From Enoplosus armatus (taxonomy: Eukaryota; Chordata; Actinopteri; Centrarchiformes; Enoplosidae), in NCBI RefSeq assembly GCF_043641665.1, contig NC_092186.1:16201001-16265000 (forward strand): a DNA stretch of 64,000 bases, given 5' to 3'. This document shows, piece after piece, positions 50,235 to 62,519 of this stretch; the stretch's first letter is position 1, and each line of letters begins with the position of its first letter. The notes below the pieces were generated by a model. The model worked only from the letters and a program-made list of their open reading frames with translations, had not been told where the DNA came from and searched no databases. The position numbers were made by a program, and so were the translations under genes.

Positions 50235-53033
50235 CATTCACCCATCTGGTTATTTTATCTACAAACAGTTTCACAATGAAACATTGTGATATAAAATTAC
50301 ATAGTGATAGATAATCTTATATCCATATTACACACCTCAGTTCTTTAGTGTGATAAATATTACAGTATTTCTCCATCAATTCATACAATGGCACAATTTG
50401 TGGAGGCTGCTTTATAAACAGATAATGAATGACAATATCATAAATATTGTAAGTTATAATCAAGTTATGTAGTTATGTATATAGTGCTTCTAAATGATAA
50501 ATAGGGGTCCTTTTCCCATACAACCAAATGCAATTGAGATTGGTTATTATTATGTGCATATAAACAATGCATATAAATACATTTAATAAGGGATTGTGTC
50601 AGACAGTCCAGTCAGCTTGATGACATGCTCTGGCTTTCAGCAGGTTCACTTTAAAACAAACCTAAGAAAAGTACTTACATGACAGGTTTGTTCAGAGCTC
50701 ACCTGAGTTCAACTGCTGTGTTTTCGGCTCGCTCCATCAATTGAACTTTAACTCCTACTGACAACACTTGCATGTAAATGCCTGTCAGTCATCAGAGATG
50801 TGAGTGTATTGGCTATTTATTTGCATTTCATCCAGCTTTGGCTGAAACAGAATTCAATCTCGTCTTAATCACAACAGCCCAGACGCAAACGGCACAACTC
50901 TAACTGCATTTGGTCTCCACTTTGTATGCAAGATCATACTGGAGGAAATGTGATGGAGGAGGGCTCACTAGTGCTATTCTTAAGTAGGGTTTTCCACACT
51001 TTCCTATCTCTGTCCACAGAGAGAGCTTTCTAAATGAGTCCTGTTGACTTCCTGTACTTGATTCACCTTCAAACGCATTGTGTTATCGATTACATGGATC
51101 CATACGCGCTGTCCTTATGGCACAGCAAAGATTTTTGTCCACCGTCTGCTCAAATCACACCCCAGACACTTCCCCTTCGTCTTTTCTTTAATTCCTTCTT
51201 TACTTCTTTTGTCAAGTTTGATGTCTTCAGTGTCGCCCCTCCGCCCTCTCAGGATGAACTCTGTGCTCGGTGCAGCAGTGCTGCTGCACAGTGTTGTTTT
51301 ACTCTGGCAGACAATTATCTCTGAGACGCCTGAACAGAGAGAGCTGCTCTTCACGACAATTTCCCCCTTCCCTTAAATCAGTCCACACTGCCCATCACCC
51401 ACTAAATGGCACACACCCGTCTATGCACAAACACACACTAAATCATGCTGACACAAACAGGTACCCCTAAAGCGTTTTCTCTCTTTTCATTTCTCTTGTA
51501 TTTATGCTATTAAAACTGTGTGGACTTGCACTAAAGTTCATCACACACACACACAGACCACTTCAATCACTGTCACAAGCCTCAGGAAAAACCTCTCAAT
51601 CAGCCCAACAACAGATGACACTATCTACAATAAACCACCCATTAAAAGCTGAGCATATGCATCGCCTTCCTCTCTGTTTACCACTCCTCACGAGTCTTCA
51701 AAATCTTTTTATTGACAAACCACACCTTGAAGACCTTGGAGGTTTTTAAACGCGGTTAGAAAAGGTCATGACATTCAGGCATGGCATTTTCTTTGGGGAA
51801 ATGGCTTGGATGTCTGGCCGTTAAATAAGGTTAGTTCTATCGGCTCGATTTCCAAGCCGTCTGCCGTCTTCGGTGTTGCTCAAGAGTGGCCGGCCCTCCG
51901 CTAATGCTAAAGGCTCTCATTGCAAGTTGGAGTGGTGTCACCATGTGTGATACACTCCCCTAGAGGCTAATAAAGAGTGCAGCACACACATGCACACACA
52001 TGCAAACACACGGACTGTATAAGCACTTACAAGCTGAGTATGTTCCTATTTGGCGGTGGTGGTGTGTATGTGTGTGCGTGCTTGGATGTGTGCATTAGTG
52101 GTGGATGGCTGGGGGGTTGTTGGTGACAGTTAATGATACACTTCTTCATGCACACACACAAACACTTTTATGCATCCTGCACAGCTCACTGCTATCTCAG
52201 TTCCCCGCTCCCCTACTCAGTTCTTCTCATGCAACGGAGGAATTGAAATGCAAGTGCTTAAGGGTAAAGCCTCGAAGGCCCCCAACAGAAACCATTAACC
52301 CTTTAGTATTCCCCTGGCCTTGCAGCTGATGAGTTATTCAAGGCTTTTGACAAGGATCCACCCTCTTTACATTCACTAATGATGAAGAAAGGTCAGTGAA
52401 TACGCTGAGAGATGCCTTTGGCAAAATAATCTCGGGACTCAATACACCAAGGCTGTATTGGCCTCTGAAGTGATAAACGCCCCTTTTTTTATCCAAGTCC
52501 CCCCTTCCTGCTGAATTACTGTAATGTGTTTGAAACAATCAATGGGCTGAGCTACTCACAAGCCAGAGTCCTGTCACCATTGACACTGTTAATTAGCACT
52601 GAAGAATCCCAGGCGCTTTTGTCTGAGCACATTTGAAAGGAGTCGAGCGGATTAGACCATTTTGCTTTACATTTGTTATTCCTAATGCCATCTAGCATGG
52701 GGAGATCTCAGTGATGGTGGGTGGCTCCCAGTGGGCCCCCAGCCAGAGATCTGCATCCTAACATGAAACAGCAAAAAAATGACTGGAAAAGAGGGCTGAT
52801 GTGCTTCTCACCAGAACAGTAAGGAATCCTAGCACAGATCACAATCAGAGGGATGTTCCCCACTTCCATGATAGTTCATTTGCATTGCTTTTATGAATTA
52901 GATTTTAATAGTGTGTAATTTGCTTTGTTTGTTGACATTTGACTGGTTGATATGGGTTTTGAAATGACTAGCAATCCCCTTCTTTGTTCTAAATCAGGCC
53001 AAATCTTGATTTAGTCTGAGCCAGACAAAAGAG

Positions 53034-53077
53034 GATTGATAAACCACCCAAGAATTTACTTGGGTGGTTTATTAACC
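53034..53077. repeat. strong hairpin / inverted repeat
   Basis: ATAAACCACCCAAG (53039-53052) and CTTGGGTGGTTTAT (53059-53072) are perfectly complementary over 14 bp with a 6-base loop AATTTA. Complementarity continues imperfectly outwards (5 of the next 7 outer positions counted from 53034-53040 with 53071-53077, including the AT already counted). No U-run follows it and no TSD is obvious. It may be a MITE remnant, a structured RNA element in the negr1 pre-mRNA, or a short foldback. Confidence 0.7.
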
Positions 53078-55188
53078 ATCTAATTATATCCCTATGTTCA
53101 CTCAATGAACTAAACATGCCTCTGTAAAACATCAAATCATGTGCTATTTTTGGAAGAAGTGTTATTTTTGATGAATAACTCTTGTTCCAGGAGATTGTGT
53201 TTAAACAATAATTCTGGTTATCTTCTACAAGCACATTATATGTGTATCTAAAACCTGATGCAGCTCATCCCTCCGTACTATAGAGCTCCATTGTTGTCCA
53301 AAAACTATTAAAAACACATTAATAAGCAAAATCGTTGCTCTGCCTGACATGTTCCTTCATTACTGCAGTTTGTTTTCAGTCAATCCCACATACACCATCC
53401 TGGTGCCGGTAAATACTCACCAGAGCTCCAATTGTGTTTACTCCTTTTTGAGTAACGTTTGCTAAAAACTACAGTGCCCAGCTCTTTGAGGAAATTATTG
53501 AACCTTTTTCAAAAATGAAACTATATGTTTACAAGTTTTCAAAGATGTACAACTCCAGTGGGAACCAATGGGCTTGAGGCCAAGTGCCATAGACTGGCTG
53601 AAGGAAGTCGGAAAGGATTGAGAGACGGACCAACACATTGTTGGTCTTTTGGTTGATTGTTGGTTGAGCAACAATAATATAGAATATCGCCAGCCGCATC
53701 CGTCATGTGTGGACATTTTATACTGGAGAGAACTGACATCTGAAGACTTCTGGAGATGCTCTATGCAGGGCTCCAGATTGACTAATTCTCTTTTCAAGGT
53801 GAAAAATTATTCAATTACAGTGTACATGATGCTGAACACTGTCGGACTGAAGCGAGACAGTTGTCATGAATCGTACAAGTCGGGCATGTTGAAATTAATG
53901 GTTATTTGTTGCCTCACACAGTCTGTGGTGAACTCTCGCTGTGAATTTAGCAAGTCTGCAATTAAATCTAGGAATGTTTTTTAAAAGAGTCAGTTATCGG
54001 TGTGATTGTTATCATATTTTATCATCATATTTTATCACATTTTTAGCTGATATAGAAATGCTTTTATTCAGTATGTGTTGCTTGGATAGTGTAACATCCT
54101 TACTTGGAAATAGTGTTTTAAGTATTCTTGATGAGAAAGTGCAGATTCAATTGATCTTGGTTCACTTTTGCTCCTCACACATTATACAGGACACATTAAC
54201 AGAGGAGCTCAGTAATTGGATTCTGGGTGTTATTAACCAATAAAACAGCATTTTTGAAATTGCTGGTGAAACTTTGATCATTATTTTCTAGACAGATGGC
54301 ATTAGCCCCTTTTATACGGCTACTTTGTGACCCTTTACATTCTGCCATAATTGCCTTTAATGGTATGAATGCAATATAATTGAGCTGGCATTTCCCGTGC
54401 TCACATTCACTGTCACAAGAGCAGTGAGTCAACTTGATGATGAATACTGTATGTAAATGTGAATCCACCTGCTCTGTTTGCAGCTACAAAGGGTGCTGTG
54501 CATTGATATTTGCTGTTCCTGGTACCAAGCTGAGTTGAACCAGGGGTCAATCCACCGGTCCAATTTGTCGGTAAACGCAGACTTATTCCCCTCAGTGATT
54601 CCAGTCAATAATGTTTGACCTCATGTGAAAAACAGGAACACAAAGGCGGAGAGAGTGGTACTCACATACTTGAGAAGCTGCAGTCACCAAGCAAAGTCCC
54701 ACATCAAAGGGAAAGCGCAGGTGCCACCATCCTGGTATTAATGCAACCATGAAAGTTGCATATCGATAGTGTCAGCGCGGCAGAGAGGATAAGCCTACAG
54801 AGGAAAGGCTAAAGTGGATGCGGAGGCGCAGATAAGAGTGAAGGGCTTTTTTTAGACTCTGACACGTTTCAGTGTGAGGTGATATTGTCTGCCTTTTATT
54901 CATACAACCATAACATCAAGTCGTTCTACAGTTATTGTCATTGAACGGAGTGCACACAGCTCAGCACTTCCAAACAATAGTCTAAAGCCTGGAACGCACT
55001 CAAATTGGATATGTGTTACACTTAACTTTCAAATGCACCCATTGTTTTTGTTTGGCAGCATTTTGTGGTGCGTCAAACCACCTTGACGTGTCTACTCTTA
55101 AAATGTTTTGATTTTCTGAAGCATTCAAAGAAGCAGTCAGACCTGTGCGGCTAAGCTCAATCACGCTTACAAGGATACTGCCTAAACA

Positions 55189-55363
55189 CAGTGATGGACA
55201 GTAAGTTTTGAGGTACTTGTACTTTGTTTCAGTATTTCCATTGTGTGTATACATTAATCTGACAGCTGTAGTTCCTAGCTACTTCTCAGTTTAAGATTTT
55301 ACATGAAACTAAAACTAAAAATAAGCTTATAGTGTAATACAATGTATTGTTAAAGATTAAACC
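55189..55363 (+). repeat. teleost interspersed repeat (TACTTGAG type), copy A
   Basis: CAGTGATGGACAGTAAG, then TTTTGAGGTACTTGTACTTT, then CAGTATTTCCATT, then AATCTGACAGCTGTAGTTCC, then CAGTTTAAGATTTTACAT and ATTGTTAAAGATTAAACC. They follow in order the repeat that starts CAGTGGTGGAAAGTAAC and contains GAGGTACTTGTACTTTACTT and TTTATCTGACAGCTTTAGTT, very common in percomorph genomes (recalled, not searched). A piece of the middle is missing compared with that pattern. Confidence 0.7.
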
Positions 55364-55986
55364 AATGACTCCCAGCCTTTTTGGCTTAACCCGATAATAT
55401 AATATCTGATAATATGTACCGTAGAACTGCCTAAAGAAGGCTGACCCATTGTAATGTGAATCAGAACTTCAATAAGCTGGATCCTTTGTGTTTCTGCAGT
55501 GAACCCTCAGAAATGTCAGACGGAAGAGCATCAATGTGACACAAATCAAGTTCACTCCTAATTTCTGCCTTAAATACACTCTCCTGATTAACTGCATCTG
55601 ACTTAGTGTTTACCCTTTTAGTGCAGCCCATCTCCAGGACGGCAGACGGAAGCTATTAAGAATTAATTAACAGCAGCACAATTAGTTTTCTAGTTTCAGT
55701 ATAAAAAGGGATTCATTCCCATTCCAGACTGCAATGTCCCAAAGGTACATGTGTCAAGAGGGTCATTTATGCAGCATTAGCGCGCCATTTTGTGTTTTGT
55801 TTTGTTTGGCTTTGTTTGTTTTTTATTGTCCATGGCGCCGCAGCAGACATTGTGGTAGGAGATGCTGGAAGGCTGTGGATGTTTATATCCAGCTCTGAGA
55901 CCATGAACTGTTAACTACTAGATTCCTCAGTGTGTGAATTAAAAAGGAAGGTATTCACACACACAGACCAGGCTGGGCTTGGTAGT

Positions 55987-55988
<2 letters not shown>

Positions 55989-56017
<29 letters not shown>
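55989..56017. repeat. (TG)14 microsatellite
   Basis: Uninterrupted TG run. Confidence 0.95.
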
Positions 56018-56024
<7 letters not shown>

Positions 56025-57040
56025 GCAGTGCCTGTACTATCTCAAACGGCTGTATAAAATACCCCTCTGAATCAATGGTGCTCACTTCAGGACACTATAG
56101 CTTTTATCTGAACCTCCCGCAGGCAGTCAGCAACAAGGTGGGGAGTAGAGACTGGAGTGCATTCACCGCCTCAGGTTCTGTCTTGGCGTAATAAAGGAAT
56201 ATTTCATGTGTGACACTCACACAGCCTATGGGCGTACACTATCTAAAGCAGACTTTGAGCTAGCAATAATTAACGTAAACATATGGCGTGTGCCTGCTTT
56301 GAATTGTGCCTCTCCTCCACGCAGCCTCAAGTGTTGTGCAGCGCCTCAGCTAGAAATAATCCACTGCACATGCTAATCACTTGGCAATTGATTTGGCCCT
56401 TTTTGGTCCAACAATTTCTGTAAACCACCGAATTGATCTGGGAGAAATCAATTAACAGCTCAGGGTAGGTAAATATGAACAAAAAATATGGATTGCTCTG
56501 CATACAGCATGACCATCTGAGCAAATTTTGGCTGCAGCTCGTGTGCTTGTGCAGAGATGCTCAGCGTGAGCAAATTCCAGTCAGGTTTGACTAGCCCCAG
56601 GTGAACTGTGATAACCAGGCAGTCTGCAGTGATAAAGTTATCCTATATCCATCAAGAAGAAAATGCACTTAACCCTCCACATTCAGGCCTGCTGTGTTAT
56701 CAGCACCATAATGGAAATTGATAAAAGAGAGCTGTCTTATCATAATCCTACATACATAACGGCGGGGAATTGCCATTTTAGGAGGCTACAGGCAAAGGAG
56801 ATGGGCGGAACGGAGAGGGCAGGAAGAGAGGGTTGCCTCCTGCTTGGAGGTCAGATGTTATCGGGCTGTATTGATGGAGCAGCTCGTGGAGATGCAAGTG
56901 GCGTCGGTTTTGTTGTCAACATTCTTCATAAGTGGCCAGATTGTCGGCGTCATCATAGGGGCGCAGTAGCCAAGCAGCGGCTGACTCAGCAAAACCTTGG
57001 GCCTGCAGCAGGACTCGCACAGAAATAAAACCCTGATAAG

Positions 57041-57175
57041 CATTAAAAAGTGAGGGAGAGACGGGGGATGGGGGGATTATTAGAGATAGTGGGAGCGAGA
57101 GACCAACATATGAGTGGGAGACTATTATAGAGACAGTGAGAGGAAGAGAGAGGGAGAGAAAGGAAAAGTGGGGCT
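57041..57175. repeat. purine-rich tract
   Basis: Mostly A/G with GAGA, GGGGGATGGGGGGA and AGAGAGAGGGAGAGAAAGG segments. It is imperfect, low-complexity intron sequence. Confidence 0.75.
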
Positions 57176-59770
57176 GCAGGAACTTGCTACATGCTGACGC
57201 TATTTGTTTGTGTCCCTGTGCATTTTATTAAGCCTCTAACATTAAACAGATTTTAGCTGGAGCAGCCAAAGTCGAGGAGTGGAGTAATTACGCTTTTGGA
57301 AATGCTGTGATTAAAAAACGCTTGCTTAAAGTATCAACTATACTGTTGTTTATTCCAAGAACGTGCCGATGTGGATTTACCCTCTAAATTTAGAAAAACA
57401 GAAAGAAAAAGAAACCTACAAGAGAAAATTCATAAAAAACATTTTAGAAATGGAGATTTATCCATCAGACGTGCATATAAAGTACATCATTTGCAAGCTC
57501 ATTGATTTCCTGCATAAAGCATGTCCTTGAATTGATAGGTGCAATAAACATACGTGCAGGTCACTCTGAATTTTGGATTCTCTTGAATGCCAGACTTCAC
57601 TATTCATTTCAAATAAGAGGAACACACAAATACTTTCTGTATAAGGAGGAGGAGGAGACTGTAAAAATGAGACGTCGATCAATAATGAAAAGGAACAGTA
57701 TCTGTGTGGAGAATGCAGGAAATGTCCTCTCTGTCGGGATTCCTTCCTCCAGCTCTCGCTGTGCTGAGGGCCCTCTTACGTGTCCAGATACCCCACAGAG
57801 GCGTTGATTAAGTCAAGCTGAAGGCCAAAGCCTGCCTGCAATCGAGAGCCCCCGGCTCACTCAGTAAGCTATCAGGTGACCCGTCTGTCTCGCTCATTCA
57901 CTCTCCAGTTAGATACTGATGCTGAGAGGAGCTATTAGGCCCCAAAAAGCATTCTGCTGGGTGTTGATAACCCGGCAGGTACCAGGATGTGGAGGGAGGG
58001 AGGAGGTGGAGTGAGGATATGGCAGTACTGGGAGGCGGAGGAGGGTAAATGATCTCTGAAGGCCATCTTATTAATGGAGGCTTTTCATTACTAGCACTAA
58101 TGCAAACGATTGGTGGGGCTAATGAGCTTGAAGGTCCGTGTGAATGAGGGCTCTGTGGAGCAGTGTGTGTGTGATAATCATAGCGGGAGACGAAGGCGAT
58201 GAGTTCTGAACATCATATCTGGCCATGATGAAGGTTTTGATTGTAGAAGAACAAGAGGAATAGAGGGAGAAATGGATGAATGAACTGATGGGTCGGCAAG
58301 TCAATTGTGCGCCAACTCGATATGGCAGGTTGCTGCAGGCACAAGGGTGCAAGATGAATGGCGGAGGGGACAAGTGTATTTCACTGTCAGTGGATTGAAG
58401 TGAGGTAAAGCATGGAAAATGTCTTGATCGCCTTCTGTAAAGTGCTCGCACACTCCCGGTGTGTAGGCACTTAGAAGACGATGAAGCGCAGCACAGTCTT
58501 TGACGGCGCGGCGTCCCCTCGTCAAATGTCATGAGCGTTGCATGATATTACATTTAGACTCTTTGCCGAACACCAGCTCAGTGCCCCCCCCCAAAAAACT
58601 GCTTTTAGTGTGTGCTGCACTGTGTTAAAGACACCCTTGGTGGTTGCTGTGAACCTTGCATGTAGAGGGATTTAGCCCGATTTACAGCATGGTGTGTACA
58701 GGATCAGTTCTGGCTCAGGAGTGTCTCATGTGGGCTCTCTCAGGGGAGCTGCGGGGGGAGGACCAGAGGCCACTGATTGATGGTCAAGGACACTGAACCC
58801 CTCCCCCACCCCACCCCTGCTCAGAAGAGCCCATCTCTGAAGCCGTGTCCTCGGGGGGATTGGGATGCTGCCTGGCTGGCTGCCGTCTGTGCGCCGCTAG
58901 TGACAGCCTGCTTGGAGGATACGACCAACTCAAGGGGATGAATCATCCACTAAACGACAAATGAATGAATTGGAGACTCAATCCAACACAAAAACATGGG
59001 GGATTTTTTCCTATTCTTCTTGCATTTTCACATGTGCTTTATGGAACATGTGTGAAACTTAAGGCGAGCGGCTTGAGGATTTCTGAATGGGTTTTCACAG
59101 ACCTTACAAACCCAGCGTGTGTGATGGTTAAAGGGCTGAAAAGAGGAAGGGAAAGGAGCTCACGCTATTACTTAATGAATGATGATGTTCCACTGAATTA
59201 CAGTGCAGCGCATAACACTCGAGATGATACTCAACACAAACCCCGCATCGAGTGTCACTGTTGCATATTTCAGTATGATTCATTATCTGTGTCAACAGTG
59301 ACCGAGGTTCAGGGCCTTAGCATTTGTTGTGCATATGATATGTGGGTGACAAAACTGCTGTCGATGGAGATTTGGGTGGGAAGGGGGAGGGAAGAAGGAC
59401 GACAGAGAGAGAGAGAGAGTGTGGCTCATACTCCCAGCACACTATTTAAAGCTGATGGCTCCAGTCCAGAATCAGAGGAGAGAACCAAGGATTGTTATTT
59501 TCATATGACTCTGGCTCGAGCCGGGGAGGCTCTAGTTTTTCATTTCAATTCGGTTGCAAAACAATAATTGAAGCGTATCGCTTTCATCTCCACTTATCTC
59601 CTCCGCTCCTCTCCCTTTTGAGCGCTGCTTGTCTTCTCAGCGTTTGCGCATCTTGACACTGTTGGTTTCTCTATGATATATTGTCTGGGATTCTGGTACT
59701 TCATTGTAGCTCGGTGCTGATGTACATGGCAATTAAATTCAAACCCCAAAGAGGTAGAGCTCAGTCAGAG

Positions 59771-59792
59771 CCCCCCCCCCCCCCCCCCCCCC
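59771..59792. repeat. poly-C run of 22
   Basis: 22 consecutive C on the plus strand (G22 on the minus strand). It is capable of i-motif or G-quadruplex structure and prone to length error in sequencing. Confidence 0.97.
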
Positions 59793-60532
59793 GCTTTTCC
59801 TCTCTCTCCAGTCCGCTGCTGCTGCAGCCTTGCTCTCGCACCCCTTTCAATCACTGTCTTTTTCCCCAGCTCTCTCTTCCTTTGATTCCCCCTTCTTCTC
59901 CCCTGTATCTGTCTTTCTTTGGCGCTGGCTTTCTGTGTGTCTCTGTTTCTCTCCCCTCCTATTCCCTTCATGTTAATAAGCAGAATAATGGTGTTGCAGG
60001 CAGTTCTTGGTTGGGGAGTTAATTAAAATGGCAAGTTACAACCCACACAGTCAAAACAATGGAGGCCCCAGCTTTTCGTAGTGACACAGGGAGATATTAA
60101 ACAAGCCCAAAATCAAACACTGTGAGGACGCAGGAACCCAGTAACACCTACTATCCCCCAACCTCACTTAACACTTCCCCTCCTGAAGTACTGAGCGGTT
60201 TATTCTTACGCTCTCCAGCCCAATCAACATTAGTCATAGCAGAAACCCAGTAATTACCCTGTGAGCTCCCTGAACTGCTGTATGAAAAGCAGTTGTGTAC
60301 AAGATATTAATGTGATTACTGCAGCATTTACTGAGCCAGAAACTACACTGACACTGATCAGATGAGAAACTGAAGGAGGGAAATAGTGACATCTGCCTAT
60401 TCCCCACCCACCGCCACAAACACACACAAACAAGCACTCACACACACCACAAATGATTCTGCTAGCGTGGCTAGCACAATGCAGCGCACTCAGGCTCCAG
60501 CAACAGTGGGCCGGCTGAGCAGGACAGGAGCT

Positions 60533-60546
60533 GTTGCTATGGTTAC
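60533..60546 (-). promoter_or_regulatory. consensus RFX X-box
   Basis: The minus strand reads GTAACCATAGCAAC, which fits the X-box consensus GTNRCC-(0-3 nt)-RGYAAC at every position with a 2-base spacer. X-boxes bind RFX transcription factors, which control ciliary and neuronal genes. It lies in the last intron, within a non-repetitive segment (60440-60580) next to a GA microsatellite. Function is inference; a 14-base match can arise by chance. Confidence 0.5.
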
Positions 60547-60606
60547 CATTTCTCGGCTCGCTCTCAAAGCCCAGGAAAACTGTGTCATTATCCTGTACTT
60601 TGGATA

Positions 60607-60610
60607 GGAG

Positions 60611-60666
<56 letters not shown>

Positions 60667-60752
60667 AGGGGGAGGGATACAAAGAGAGAGAATGAGGTAG
60701 AAAGGGAAGACAAAGATAGAAAGGCAGAGACAAGGAGAAAGAAGAGGAGGGG
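60607..60752. repeat. (GA)n microsatellite and purine tract
   Basis: GA run at 60614-60662 followed by about 90 bases of imperfect purine-rich sequence. Opposite-strand frames of Ser-Leu repeats come from it. Confidence 0.95.
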
Positions 60753-61451
60753 CTGCAGTTCACACAGGCCAGCCATGCATCTAACACATACATCATCAAA
60801 ATTTGCACCCATTTGTGCTCCTCTATTCACCACTTTTCCCTTTTTCTCCCCCCTTTTCCATCTGTCAGCGGAGCTATAGTTTTCACTCTAATAGGTAAAC
60901 AACTTCAGTGCTGACAAATAATGCTTGAAAATATCAGGTAAAAGCCGCGCTGTGTCAGGTGATAATGGGATGTGTGTCTTTTTTTCCCTCCCTCTCTCTC
61001 TCTCCTTGGCATCTCCTGTGAAAATTGTCACCAACAAGCTATTATGTTGGTAAAAAAAAAAATCAATCTCTGCATCATTGTATTTATTTTAACACAACAA
61101 CAGCCATATGCCACTCTAATGACAACCAGTGCAGGTTCTTATTGAATAAATACACGGTCCACAATAACAACAGCACAGTGGGATAACAGTCGTCTCCTGC
61201 AAAACGTGCAGCTACGAGTCGTTCCTAACCTGTACGGTATATGTTCACGATTGCATCTGTGTGTGTGTGTTGATATGCAGCTGCTCGCTTTGCTCTGTGT
61301 GTTTGTGCAACGTGAGGTCCACATCATAGGAGTTACATTGTGAACTAATTACATGGCCGTGTAAATAGAGGCACCCTGCTGATATGGGCTGTGCACCACA
61401 TGATTTCCCCTGGTAGAGCAGAGCCTGTTTGGACTGCCTCGCTGTGCTGTG

Positions 61452-61452
<1 letters not shown>

Positions 61453-61504
<52 letters not shown>

Positions 61505-61538
61505 CAGCCATGCATGTGACCTGTACATGCAGGTATAC

Positions 61539-61580
<42 letters not shown>
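61453..61580. repeat. two (TG)n microsatellites
   Basis: TG run at 61453-61498 ending in CGCGCGC, about 40 bases of unique sequence, and a second TG run at 61543-61580. They explain the His-Thr-rich 223-codon open frame on the minus strand. Confidence 0.95.
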
Positions 61581-61583
<3 letters not shown>

Positions 61584-62410
61584 AGGCAGAGCATGTTGTG
61601 TAACCTGTGAGGTGTGCTTTATTGAGCTAAAAGAGTGTGTCTGTGTTGAGGAGGCAGAGTAGCCCCTCCAAATGAAAGGCTGCCCTCTCTCTCTCTGTCC
61701 GCCTGACGCAGCTCTCCAGAGAGACCTGTTCATATTACTGTGGCTGTCTGCTGGACAGAGAAACACAAACAGCACAAAACAAAGCCGCCTTTCGATAGGA
61801 ATGTGAAGAAAAGACCTCATGTTGCCCTCATCTATTCTCCTCTCACTGCTGATGGCTTTTTTTTGTACCACTAACATGAAAGAGGGGAAAGGGGGAATAA
61901 GTGTTTTGACATCCAACTAGAAAGTGATGAGATGGAAGAAAAGTATTTTAGAATCTGTGATGGAAAGTCACAAAGAACATTTAATCAAGCACCGCACTTA
62001 GTCGAGACGAAGCGGCATTTTGAGAGTATCTAGCTTCCGTATCATGACATATTTCTGAGTGAAACAGAACAGGCAGGCGGCACGTAACGTTGGGAGGAAT
62101 TTGATTTGAACGTTGAAAAGTGGGCGTGTCATAACGGACATACCATGCTGTTGCTAGCAAGTGAACTAATGAATCTTAGCTCTGCTAAAAGTTGAAGTTT
62201 GATTGATGGGTTGAATTGGTTGAAACTGGTTGGTTCCAGCTTATGTAAGAATGTAAGAAAGTCATATTTTGTTTTACAGGAAGAAAACATGATTGCATTT
62301 TGATATAAGAATACAAAGACATGATTTATAGGTGCACAGTATGACCGGGGATGTGATCTAAGAGGGCTTAAAAGGCATTTTTAATTTCTTTTCATTTTCA
62401 ATTTTCAGGT

Positions 62411-62519
62411 CCATTTACTTTATTTGAGTATTTCTATTTAATGCTACTTGACATGTACTTTTTTACTCCACTTTATGTGGGAGGTGTAGTTACTTATTAT
62501 CATAGTTTTCAGATTAAAG
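62411..62519 (+). repeat. teleost interspersed repeat (TACTTGAG type), copy B
   Basis: ACTTTATTTGAGTATTTCTA, then TTTAATGCTACTTGACATGT, then ACTTTTTTACTCCACTTTAT, then GTAGTTACTTA and TTTTCAGATTAAAG match the middle part of the same repeat family as copy A (pattern GAGTATTTCCATTTTATGCT, then ACTTTTTACTCCACTACATT, as recalled). It lies about 410 bases upstream of the last negr1 exon. Confidence 0.7.

Noticed and set aside
53034..53077. Canonical pre-miRNA
   Set aside because: The perfect stem is 14 bp, and even with imperfect extension it is short for a 22-nt duplex plus basal stem. Kept as a hairpin only.
56950..56975. CTCF-like site around CATAGGGGCGCAG
   Set aside because: Only part of the core consensus is present and several strongly preferred positions fail.
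58965..59567. 200-codon open frame on the plus strand
   Set aside because: No recognisable domain, composition shifts along its length, and it includes a translated purine microsatellite (REERQRERES-like). It has no splice or promoter context, so a chance frame in a GC-richer intron segment is the better explanation.
60254..60808. 184-codon open frame on the minus strand with a Leu-Ser repeat
   Set aside because: It is created by the GA microsatellite and neighbouring purine tract; no gene evidence.
61245..61916. 223-codon open frame on the minus strand
   Set aside because: The middle is His-Thr repeats translated from two TG microsatellites, which lack stop codons in that frame. The flanks show no family pattern.
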